In this document: piece after piece, positions 36,295 to 48,200 of the stretch
Layout: every line of letters starts with the position of its first letter
Position numbering within the stretch: the first letter of the stretch is position 1
Assembly (NCBI GenBank): GCA_002104945.1
Contig: MCFH01000051.1
Coordinates: 310,001 to 374,000, forward strand
Source of the DNA: Piromyces finnis
Lineage: Eukaryota > Neocallimastigomycota > Neocallimastigomycetes > Neocallimastigales > Neocallimastigaceae
Length of the DNA: 64,000 nt
Reading direction: 5' to 3'
Translations under genes and position numbers: made by a program
Notes under the pieces: generated by a model
The model's database searches: none
Seen by the model: only the letters and a program-made list of their open reading frames with translations
What the model was told of the DNA's origin: nothing

Positions 36295-37844
36295 ATGAAG
36301 ATTTTAATATTCACTGGTTTAATTTTACTTTTTATTAACCTTATTAATGCTGACTACAAGTCACTTGGCATTGATGCTACTGCAAAGCAGGAAATTGAAG
36401 AAAAAATTGCGAAAGAATCTCAACTTCCTGTAATTAATATATCAACTAAAAATAATTCTGAAAAAATAAATTATGAAAGTTATGTTGAAAGTATTGTCGA
36501 TGTGTTTAATGTTGAAGATAAACTTAAATTAAAAGAAAGATCTGAAAGGGTTAAAATAAGAGGCAACTCTACTGGTTACTATGGAATCCCTGAATTAATG
36601 TTAAATAACACTGTTCCATACAAAATTAAATTTGACAAGAAAACTAATTTACTTGGTCTTCATAATGGTGAAAAATTTAAAGAATGGGTTCTTCTTAAAT
36701 CTGAAGATGATGTTATCAAAAATGATATTACTTTTAGAATGGGTAAGGTGATTTTTGGAAAAGACTATTATATTACTGATATTCAATATGTCAAGGTTTA
36801 TGTAAATGATGAATTCAAAGGGATTTACTTACTGAACAAAATGAAGTTGATGAAAGAAAAGTTAATGTAACTCAACCAGAAAAGAATTATAACGGAACCG
36901 ATATTGGTTACTATATTGAAATTGACAATTACTATGATTTAAATCCAGGAAGATATTATATTTATGATTTTGATGGTTTATCGGCCAAAGATATTCGAGG
37001 TGAAGAAAGACAATTTGCTCAAGCTGAATTTGTTTTAAAGAGTGATTTTTATTGTCAAGAACAGTTAGACTTTATTGGAAATTACACTGTAAAAGTTTTC
37101 AATATTATTTATCAAGCTGTTAAAAAAGGGGAATACAAAACTTTTGATGAAAATTATAATCTTGTTAATTCTACTTTTATAAGTGCTGAAGAAACTATTT
37201 CAGCTGTAGTAGATATTGAATCATTTACTAATATGTATCTTCTTTATGAAATTGTTCATGATTATGATGTTGGTGAAGGAAGTTTTTACTTTGCTATCGA
37301 TTTTTCAGAAAATAGTAAAATCAGAAAATTCCAAATGGTTTCTCCATGGGATTTCAATTGGACTTACTTTGATAGTCCAAAAAGATACTGGGCAGCTACT
37401 TTTAGTGAACTTGAATTTGCTAATCGTTTTGGTGATAGATCAAATCCATGGTTTATTTTACTTGGTAAAGAATGGTTCCATTAATTAGTTGCTAAGAAAT
37501 GGGAATCTTATTCTAACTTCATTAAATCTCAAATAATTGAAGAAAAGCAATATATTGATGAAAATAAAGATGATTTTTCATTGGTAGGTGATAAGGTTTT
37601 CGATAATATTGAAGAAGTTAGAAATTGGATTGTTAGAAGATTTGATTGGATGGATGAGGCCTTTGTTTCTGGTAAGAGTGTTATGCTCATTCCAAGTGAA
37701 GAAGAAACCGTTGGTGATGAACCAACTGAAGTTGAAACTACCGAACAAATTAATATTGATTCAGATGATGAAATTGAAGTAACAGCAAGTTATGATGAAG
37801 AAGAAGATTCAACTGATGAATGTAGCTCAGAAGAAGAAAAATAA
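36295..37844 (+). pseudogene. CotH-family secreted protein, frameshifted and with an internal stop
   Basis: The first 191 codons begin with a signal peptide (to about residue 19). They then show CotH-family blocks: VKIRGNST, PYKIKFDKKTNLLGL, WVLLKSEDD, YYITDIQYVKVYVN and GIYLL. The frame then shifts at ~36831 inside a TTACTTAC tract and stops at 36868. CotH-like coding continues in another frame (DERKVNVTQPEK onwards, PWDFNW at ~37350) to a TAA at 37482-37484. It resumes in that frame to 37844, ending in an acidic Glu/Asp tail. Loss of one TTAC unit would explain the shift. CotH proteins are protein kinases on bacterial spores and are common in anaerobic fungi, often with dockerins; none is seen here. 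A horizontally acquired origin is plausible but not shown. Either this copy is decaying or the assembly has two errors. Confidence 0.8.
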
Positions 37845-39928
37845 AATACAATAAAAGCTAAATGCTAAATAATAATTTAAATTATAAAATGAAAGAAAAA
37901 AAATATAAAATATTAATTTAAAAAAAAAAGGAAAAATAAATAAACGATTATTAAAATTATAAAATCATGAAATATAATTATAAATATTTAGATTTAAATA
38001 ATTTTAATAATATTCTTAGAAATAAAAATAGTTATTTTTTATTCTCAATTATGCATTTTATATTTATTGTTAAAAAAAATAAATTGAAATATAAATAATA
38101 AAAGAAAAAAATTCTATAGTGAATATGAAAAATATTTAAATTCCTTTAATTTATTGAAAAGATTATTATAATCAAATACATATATCACAATTTGATAAAG
38201 ATTAGTCTAATATTGAAAGGATTAAATTTTAAATTAAGAATTTTTATTTTAAACTTTATTAATTATGATTTTAACAATTCTTTTAACAATTCATCTTTGG
38301 AATCATACACAATTACTTGAATGTTGTAACACAAAGAGTTTAAAGTTTTTTATTTATTGATAACTTAATATATTTTTAAAAATATGGAAAATATATTATT
38401 TATTAAATTAATATTAATATTTTTGAACACATGTGAAAGTTAGGATTGAAATCAGTAATTTCACAATATTAATTATTGATTATTTTTAAAAGAAAATAAA
38501 ATGATTTTAAATATGGAAATAAAGTTATTATTGTATAATTTATCATAAGTATAAACAAATAGATAATTTTTAGTAATTTCATGGTAATGTTAGAGAAGAC
38601 AGTTATTTAGTTTTATTTATTAATACTCTCTTCTTGATAATGTTTTATATTATTTATTATAATAAAAATATTGGCTTTTGATTTTTTTTATTGAAATATA
38701 TTTTTTTATTTTAGCTAATCAATTTGCTTCGTTCATTTAGATAAATGTGATTATTATAGATTTAATAAATTGTTTAATATTTAATAATACTTTTATTATG
38801 ATTATGTATAATTATTGTTATTGATAATTATGTTTAACCTTAAAATACATTGAAGTTTTTAAATTTAATTTATTTTTTTTTTAAAATTTTTAAAAATCTG
38901 TCGGATTATTTCTAATAAATTTTAATTTTATTATTAGATTACTTTATTAACTTTAATAAACTTAGAAAAAACTGAATGATAGATGTTAAACTCTATTATA
39001 ATAAATTATTATTATTGATCTAGAAATGATTTATTATTTGAATATAATGAATTGAATATTTTGAAATTGAGTTTTGGATTTTTAATGAAAGATTTAATAA
39101 TGGTAAGCAACTAAACATCAATATATAGTTTTTTGTAATAAAAAATTATTGTTTATTTTATATAATATTTTATAATTATGTAAATTTCCTATTATTTAAT
39201 TTCATAATGAATTTTGAAATTAAAGAGAAAGAAAACCTTTAATAAAGTTGAAATTAGTTAACTAATATAAAAAGTTTATTATTTTTTCAATTTATTATTA
39301 TTAAAATTTAAATTTAATAATATAGATTTGGAAAAAAAAAACTATTTGCGACATTTATAGAATCTCAAAATAAAATAATAAATTATTAAACATTATTTTA
39401 ATATAAAAATAAGAAGTTTTTAGTTGTAATTTTAAAATAGAAAGATTTATCTTTTAATATTATTTGCATATATATATTTAAATAAATATATAAATTTAAC
39501 AGAAAGATTCATTATTGGGTAAAAATTCTTAGAATAGAAAAATAAAGGACTAAATCAAGTTTTGAGTAAAATATTAATGTAAAAATATAATAATAATATT
39601 ATATTTAATATAATTATGTTAGAGTATATTTTCTATAAAACATTCTGATATTGAAATATTTAATGGTATAAAGGAAATTATTATTCACTGTTTATTATAA
39701 AATAATATTTAGAGTCGAAAAATAAACTATGATTAGACAAAAAATTTTAAAAAGTAAATAATTTTTAAAAATTTTAATACTGTTTTTGAAATATAAACAA
39801 TCAAAAATATTTATAAATTATTACTTTTTCTAATACCTAGAAAACAAAAAGCCTTTTTATTTTATTAATAAATTTAAAATTTTAGTAACAACAACAATAA
39901 ACACACTGACAAAGAAAGTTTAAAAAAA
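37845..39928. other. A+T-rich spacer
   Basis: I see no gene, RNA or repeat that can be supported, only A/T runs and scattered short palindromes. Confidence 0.6.
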
Positions 39929-40810
39929 ATGGCAGCAAAGAGAAGTATTATTAATATATTTTACAATTTCTGTTCCATTTGGATGGCAGTTATTGGTTAT
40001 TGCTTCCTTCTTGTATATGTCATAAATGGTGACGATTTGAAAAAACAAGCTCGTACTAAAAAAGTTTCTGATGCCCTTGATAAAAATGGTGGTGTATATA
40101 TGTTTGGTAAATATTTACCATTTTATGGTATGATTTTAATTGAATGGTTTTTAGGTTTTTGCTTGGAATTGATTTACACCAAAATTGCCTTTAATAAAAT
40201 AATGAAAATTTTCACTTTCAAAAATACCAACAGAATCATTCTTCAAACTGCTATTACTTGCTGTATGGTTGGTATGATGGTTCCAACAATGACTTTATAT
40301 GGTGCTTTCTTCTATTATCCATACAATAACGGATTCAACTTCTTAACTGCTATTGCTAATTGGTTCAAATATATGTTTTATGTATTACCATATGGTTTCT
40401 TTGTCCAACTTTTCATTATTCAACCATTTTTACGTTGCAGTTTCAGAATCTTTGGAACTGATGATGCTGATAAGCAAAAGAACAAGATTACTCCAATTAA
40501 TAACAAGACAGAAGCTGATTTAATTAATTATGCCATGGAAAAAATTGATTACATTAAAAAGAACTTAATCATTGATATTACTAAGCTTAAAACTAACCCA
40601 AATGAAAATGAATTTAAAACTTACAATGATGAATATTATAATTCTACTTACTTCCGTACTGAAGATTATCGTACTTATGTCTACATTGCTAAACAATATA
40701 CTACTATGGAATACAGTCCATATGGTTTCCGTATTATTAACAATATTACTAAGAAAACTCTTGAATATGACACCAATTACAAAGGTGAAAGTGATGCCAA
40801 AAAGGTTTAA
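39929..40810 (+). CDS. four-helix membrane protein, possibly DUF2798-like
   Basis: This is a 293-residue intronless protein. Four hydrophobic helices appear as two similar hairpins: ~10-33 and ~62-85, then ~103-127 and ~143-170. Each pair resembles the two-helix DUF2798 unit of bacterial membrane proteins: a first helix with Met/Gly motifs (TCCMVGMMVPTMTLYG) and a second ending in QPFLRCSFRIFG, like the LVGPLVRRI end of that family. The assignment is from memory of the family pattern and is tentative. The C-terminal ~110 residues are hydrophilic and Tyr/Asn/Lys-rich, and may be a cytosolic addition. There is no signal peptide. The ATG is preceded by an A-rich stretch, as usual here. If the DUF2798 match holds, gain from bacteria would be likely. 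Confidence 0.75.
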   Translation: MAAKRSIINIFYNFCSIWMAVIGYCFLLVYVINGDDLKKQARTKKVSDALDKNGGVYMFGKYLPFYGMILIEWFLGFCLELIYTKIAFNKIMKIFTFKNTNRIILQTAITCCMVGMMVPTMTLYGAFFYYPYNNGFNFLTAIANWFKYMFYVLPYGFFVQLFIIQPFLRCSFRIFGTDDADKQKNKITPINNKTEADLINYAMEKIDYIKKNLIIDITKLKTNPNENEFKTYNDEYYNSTYFRTEDYRTYVYIAKQYTTMEYSPYGFRIINNITKKTLEYDTNYKGESDAKKV

Positions 40811-41252
40811 TTGGTTTAAATAGAAATCAATTAAAGAAATTAATAATATTAATTTTTTTTTTCATTATTATTATTTAATAATTTATGTGAAATCATTATT
40901 TGTTTTTCCTTCATTTTACTTTTTTCCATTTTTTTTATTATTAGTACAATATTATTATTATTTTATGCAATTTATATTATATTCAATTAAATACAATTAA
41001 ATTTATACGCATATGATTAATGCATAATATATATATATAAATAGTAACAATATATATTCATCATTATAGCCATTATTTATCAATTTTATCAATGTTTTAT
41101 TTATAATATTTTTAAATTTTTATTTGATTTCACAAAAAGAAAAAAAATTATTAATATTTAAATAATTAAAATCTTGTATAAAAGAAATTTTAATAAAAAA
41201 TTGTAATAATTGAATTGTAACTTGTTATTATACAATAAAAGAATAAAGTAAA

Positions 41253-41283
<31 letters not shown>

Positions 41284-41295
41284 AAGCCAATATGC

Positions 41296-41327
<32 letters not shown>

Positions 41328-41733
41328 TTTATTAAAAGAAAAATAATTAAAATAAAAAATAACATATTTTCCAATGAAATTTATTTATATGTAAGGATAT
41401 TAGGATAAATATGGATAAATATAGTTTAAAAATATGAAAATTTTCTATATTTAATTATAAAATTATTTTTTTTTAATTAAATTATTAAGCTATTCAATGG
41501 AAAAAAAAATAACTTTATTCTATTCACTTTTTTAATTGTTAAGATTAAAATGATACCATTTAAAACTATTTGAGAAAAAAATAAATATAAAGTCTTTATT
41601 TCACCAAAAATCATATTAAAATATTCTATTGCTAATAAAATATAAAATATAGTTTTATTTATTATAAAATTATATTTTAATATAAGAATATATCAATTTA
41701 TTCTATTCAAATAATACATAAATAACAATAGTA
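40811..41733. other. A+T-rich spacer
   Basis: This contains an AT dinucleotide run (~41260-41283) and a T run (~41297-41322). No gene was seen. Confidence 0.6.
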
Positions 41734-44060
41734 ATGAATAGTACAACATCAAGGACAAACTTCCCTAACGAATGGGATAAAAATAATGAAGGTGCGAAAG
41801 AATTGTATGATATGTGTTATGAATATGTAGAGAATCCAAAAGATTTAGAAGATATGTCCGGTACATCACCATTTTTCATTATTTTTGGATTTGTAATATT
41901 CATATATATTATAACAGTTAACATATGGCTTTTATGTTATTACAAAAGTTATATCTTCAATAGACAATGTGTAAAATATTATTTATGTATGATTTTTGGA
42001 ACATTAGTTCTTTTCATAGATGCCTATATTTTAGAAGTGAGAAATAATTATGATTTAATTATATAAATTTTTTTAGAAAACTAGTAAAATAATGATAATA
42101 CATATAAATTTGTTGGAAATAAAATATAATCTAATAGATATTTTATATTTATTGATTAGATATACTATGGCAGCTATCCATGCTTTGTACATCATTTTTT
42201 CACTTCTATAGGTAAAAAATACAATTTTTTTTACAATATATAATAGTTTTTCTAAATTAAATAATTAATGATTTGAAATTTTTAATGTTTTTTTTAGGAT
42301 ATCCAACTTACTTTTTTTCAATTGGATTTATTATTATTAAATATTATAAATATTATTATAAATCCCAGATTGCATATTTCAATTCATTTTTAAAATATTC
42401 AGAGGATAACCAAAATAACATCATGGAAAAAAAATTTATTTTTAAAAAATTATATACCAATATTAATTCAAAACAGGTATTAAATACGTTAGTAATCATT
42501 AATATATTTAGTATTATATATTCAATTATTATCTATTTTGTTGATCCCTGGATAAAAGAATATGGATTTTGTAGTTTAAAGTAATTTAATATATCATAAT
42601 ATAATACATTTAATTATTAAACAACCCTTATTTTCGAAATAATACTCAATTATTTTTTAAATTATTATTAAGAACTGCATATTTACCACAAGTTTTAGAA
42701 TTTGTAGTCTTTATGTTTCTATTTTTGCCGTTAGCATTAATTGAAGCATTAAAGTTTGATGATAAGTTTAAAATGAAAAAAATAATTATTCTATTGGTCA
42801 TACTAAATATAATATATGGTTTTGGATTTTTCAGTGGTTCCCAATTAAATAAATTTAATTGCTCGAAACTTATTCAATATATACCTCCAGGATTGTAAAT
42901 ATAATAAATTTATAATAAATTTATGTTTTTAATAAATATCTCTAATATATATTATATTTTTAAATTATATAGTTTTGTCATTTTATCCTGTTTTACAAGT
43001 ACTAATTTATTATCAGAAACAATGGTAAAAACCAATATTTATCATAATATAATAATAATTCCATATAATATATATTCAAAAAATTATATATATTTATAAG
43101 CTTTAATAATTTTTTTTATTTTGTCAAATAATTAAAATAGTTAAAGGATATCATACATTTAAATAATAGAAATAAAATTTTAAAAGCAACGTATGAAGGA
43201 ATGATCGAAATGTTAAAAGATAAAGTTCTTTTTAGAGAGTTTGGTGAATTTTGTAGAAACGAAAATTGTGTTGAAAATATTGTAAAAATTATTTCATAGT
43301 ATATATGATAATTACTAATTATAAAGTCAATATTAAATTTTAAAATTATTAATTATATATAAAATAGATATTTGTTCAAGAATATTGGAGATATAAAAAG
43401 TTATTTAATAAGAATGAAAAGATATGTGATCAATCTGATATATCATCTATAATTTTAAGAAATAATGAACAATCGATATTAAAAAGCAATCGAGAATCAT
43501 TAACAACTAAGAGTTCTCGTGAACTTTCAGTATCAAAGACCTTTGCAGATACATCCACGAGAAAATGTAGTAGTGAATTATCAGGATCATTTAATAAGAA
43601 TGAGTCAACACCAGTACAAGTATTACGTCGCGAATCTACAATATCAAAATCAAGTTTTGATTTAAAAACAAATTTAATGACTCGATTAACTCGTACAAAT
43701 TCAATAGCTGGTGCTTCTTCTGTAATATCATCAATATTTCTCAATGACAAGAATGAAAGTAAAACTTATTTATCAGTAATTAAAAAACAAGCTAAAGATT
43801 TTTATGAAAGTTTTATTGGTATAAATGCCATATATGAAATTAATATTCAAAATTGTATTACTAAAAAAATTAAAGAGAAATTAATTATTTTATCTGATGA
43901 TGAAAATTATGATATGACTACTGAAGAAAAAATTGAGAGTTATAGCTTTTTATTCGATAAAGCCTACGAAGAAGTAACAAATAATATGTATTTTAATTCA
44001 TATAGTAATTATTGCCATCAAAAACTAAAAACTAAAAATAAAAAAATAATAAATAAATAA
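41734..44060 (+). CDS. seven-transmembrane receptor with C-terminal RGS domain, 7 exons
   Basis: Exons: 41734-42036, 42160-42211, 42298-42580, 42673-42894, 42973-43024, 43141-43281, 43368-44060. All introns are GT-AG with matching phases, giving 581 residues. Seven hydrophobic helices are visible: two in exon 1, one across exons 2-3 (after the PCFVHHF motif), one late in exon 3, two in exon 4 and one in exon 5. An RGS domain follows. Its first helices are in exons 6-7 (LFREFGEFC...ENI joined to IFVQEYWRYKKLF). It is then interrupted by ~110 Ser/Thr-rich residues and resumes with FYESFIGINAIYEINI and FDKAYEEVTNNMYFNSY, the classic second half of RGS domains. RGS domains speed GTP hydrolysis by G-alpha subunits. 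A 7TM-RGS fusion would couple ligand sensing to signal shut-off at the plasma membrane, as in plant AtRGS1 and fungal homologues. The ligand is unknown. Confidence 0.85.
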
Positions 44061-44701
44061 AGTTTATGATGATGAAACAAAAATAACATTGTTGAAAAAT
44101 ACTTTAATTTTTCTTTTCAATAAGAATTTCAATATTACAACAATATATTATATAATAATAACAATGTAAACAAATACTAATTCATAAATAAATATGTATC
44201 ATAAAATATATAAATGATATAATTAAGGTTAATATTTATTCTTAATAATATATAAATAATATATGTTTTATTAATAACTTTATTTATTATGTTCCAATAT
44301 TTTTATTCTGTCTAAATACTAAAACGTTAATTCTGTCGTTAACTATTAAAACTTAAAACGATAAGTCTTTTAATAATATGAGGCTCACTTAATAATTAAT
44401 TGACCAATAATAAGGCTGGAATTATATGGATTATACATCTACAGTATTATTTTACATTACATGTTCTTACATTGGTCATACATTTGTATTAAATTCTTAT
44501 ATATTATAGTATAATAGAAATAATTAATATTATAACAAAAATATATAAATTTAATATTAAGTTTAATTACTATAAATTTTAGTATAAATACAAATTTGTA
44601 TTAAAACTTTATAGTGAAATATTAATATATTACTATAATAAAGTAAATATTAAAAACTCAAGAACAGATATTAAATATAATAGATTGCATAAATAAAATT
44701 G

Positions 44702-44735
<34 letters not shown>

Positions 44736-45281
44736 AGATGCATAATATTTGCTATTATCTATTCAACTTTAGATTATTGAAAATACTAAACTTTGATTTT
44801 TAAAAATAATAGTTAATAAATATATTTCAAAAATTATAAAAATCTAACTTAAACAAAAATATAGAAAGAAATAAATACTTAGTAACTTATATCAAGTTGA
44901 TCCTATTTATATGCTTATTATTAAATGCTAGAAAAAATATATTTATATTTGATTATATAGTTAAAATATGATATAATAAAATAATATTTAGCCAAAATAA
45001 AGCCATACATAAAATATACATAAAATGTAAAATGACTTTTAATAATAAATAATTATAAAATAAAATAAAATAAAAGTTTAATATTAATTGTTCGATATTT
45101 ATTAAAAAAATATTAATATATATTAATTATTTATTTATATTTATTTATAAGTTTATTATAAGTGAATTAATATTTAAATAATCTATTTATTTAGAAAATA
45201 TTTATATTATTTGTAAAATGTAAAAAAAAAATTTATATAAAGTATAATATTTTATTTTCTATTAAATATTAGGAAGAATAT
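44061..45281. other. spacer with dispersed repeat copy and AT run
   Basis: This carries the second copy of the dispersed repeat (44256-44561) and an AT microsatellite (~44709-44733). It otherwise holds only the 3' flanks of the convergent receptor and mysterin-like genes. Confidence 0.6.
44256..44561 (+). repeat. dispersed ~0.3-kb repeat, copy 2
   Basis: This is a diverged copy of 35693-36022 in direct orientation, 8.5 kb away, on the far side of the CotH/membrane protein/receptor block. Confidence 0.7.
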
Positions 45282-48200
45282 TTAGTAATCTAATTTAAAA
45301 CGTTCTTTGTTTTTGGATTTGTTTTTTCTTTTTTCTTTTTTTGCTTTTTTCTTATTTTCTACTCCTAAATATATACTGAAAGGTATTGCTTGGCTTATTT
45401 TAATTTCACTATATGCATTTTCTAAAGATGATTTTAATGATTCAAGTTCTTCTTCTAAAAATTCATCTAATTTTTTATTCCATAATTCTTTCTTTTCTAG
45501 CAATATAAAAATATCCCAATCATAATGATTAAACTGGTCACTAATTAAATATCTTGCAATCATTTTTTGAACTGCAATGCAAAAATCTTCTTTCCTAATT
45601 TGATTATCTTTATTAAAATATTCATCTAATATTTTTATTTGTTCTTCTGTTAGTTTTTTATTTGCATCTTCAGAAACATATTTAATTATTTTATTATAAT
45701 TTAATTGTTCTATATAATCATATAAAGTTATTAATTGACTTAATTTTAAATTTAAATGATTAGTATTAATAAATTTTTCAAATTCTTTATTCAATTTAAT
45801 AACACTTTTAGGTAATTGCTTTATTTCTTCCAATAAAAATTCCTCACCATTAATGTTTCTCTTATTATAAAAGTACTGGAAAAGAGATTGTATACAATCT
45901 AAAATTATACTGTAATCAAAGTATTCCATAGAATTAGTGATATTAGCTTTATCTTCTTTTGATAATTCTTCTTCAGATTCAATCTTACTTTTAAAATCAG
46001 ATATGATATTGTAATTTTTAGTAAATCCTTCAAATTTATATGAGATAAATCTTTGTTCTTTTTCATTTTTAAATAATTTTTTTCCATTCAATAAGATATT
46101 TAATAATTCATTTTCTATTGAATCAAAATCAATAATAATGCTATTATGATTAGAAAAGTTTATATCATTATTATCTTTAACGAAGTTTCTATAAGAAAAT
46201 GCATTAATTAAATCATCAAAAGAATCATATATATCGTTCTTTATATTAAGAGAAGAAACTTCATTAGAATTTGCATCTTGAATTACTATTTCTTTTTCAA
46301 TTTGATATGAATAAGATTGTATATAGTCTCCATTAGATTTTTTTGGAACTAAACTTCTTAAAAATTCATTATGGTATGTAATACAGTCTTTGTAATATGT
46401 TGCAATATATTTTCCAAAACCATCTTCAAAAGTATCATTTAAAATGTATGCTAAAACACATTCATCATCAATATATTTTTTTTCTAATTTACCATGACAG
46501 TCAATATTAGTTAAATCGGTATATATTTTTTTCCATCCTTTTTTAAAGTATTTAAATAGTTTTTTCATATAATTATCATCTTTAAGCTCATTCTTTATTT
46601 TTATACTTTTGGCTTCATTTCTTGATATCTTATTAGAATATTTTTCCAATACATATACAATAAATGGATTTATTAATTGGAAAGTTTCTAAGAATTTAAA
46701 TTTATCAATTTCTGCAATGGATGCATTAATGTAAGAACTAATAGCAGGATATTGTTGAGCTTTATTTGGTATTTCAATGAATTGATCATAAAATTTTTCA
46801 TATGAAGGATAATCAGATGCATAAAAATACCTAATTAATGGATAATTTTCTAGATTTAGTTTATTAATATTTGAAGTTTCTTCAATAATAGATTGTATTG
46901 TATCATCATTAATTTCAAGAATTTCCTTACTATTATTGATATACTGTTGATATAATTTTTGGAAATTAGCAATAGTATATTCTACTTTTTTATTGCATTC
47001 AGTTTCAAAGAGCATTCTTTCATGGCTATTTTCCATTTTAAATTCATTATTCGATATTAATATTGCAATATCAGGTAAAATTAAATTTAAAAAGCACTGT
47101 ATTTTATTATCAATTCCTTTTTTATTTAATTCAATATTTAATAATTCCCAAATGTCTTTTAAAATTGAGAAAATCGATTGTTTATCATCATCTTCATAAT
47201 AAAATTTAATTAAATCGTTTTCTTTTAAATATTTTAATTTTTCATCAAAGAGAATACAAGAGTAAAATATAAAACTTAATAATCTATATGTTATATTATT
47301 AATATTTCTTACTTCTTTTGTGGGATTAGTGAAATATATTTTTAATACTCTTTTTAATCCAGGTTTCTGAGTATTTTTTAAGATTTCAACTTCTTTTAAT
47401 AAGTCACTAAATAACTTTCCTGGAATGTTTTTATTTTCTGCTTGTTCATTTAAATTTTCAAATATTCTTAAATGGCCTTCTCTTTTATGTAACCTATGAT
47501 TTGTACCTCCAATTATTTTTTTGCAAAAAGAGCAATTACTAGTGGAGTTTGGTTGAGTACAATTATCAATATAATAAGACTTTCCACAACTGCATATGTA
47601 AACGCCACTTTTTTCCATAGAGGCTTTTTTATTATCAAAATATTCTTTGATTTCCTTAGCTGAATCTATTAATATACTATATTCCGGTTCACCTCCTGGT
47701 ATATAAATATTATTTATTTTATCCATTATTTCTGATGATAAAATATTTGAATAAACAGTATTTGGTTTTGATTGTGAGCATATAAATGCAAATTTATGTG
47801 AATATAATAATATTTCATATTCTGATAATGATAAATTTTGAATATTTGATACTTCCTTGAATAAAGATTCATAACTGTATAAAATTGAAACAATACTTTT
47901 TGAAGTTTCTGATATATTTGATTTATTCACAATATTTTGTAAGAAATGACACAATTTTTGATAATATGCATTATCAAATGGTTTTTTAAGTAGACTTGAA
48001 AATTCCTCATTTATAATTACATCATAAAAATTTAAAATTGATATATTTTTAGATAATTTTATAAGTTCTTTATTAGTTTTAAAATTATCTATTTTGCTTT
48101 CTCTATATAATTGCTTTAGTATTTTATAATTTTCATAAGAACCATTTTGAAGGAAAAGATTATTAAAAGAAAATGGAACTTTTTCAGAAAAATCAAAGTC

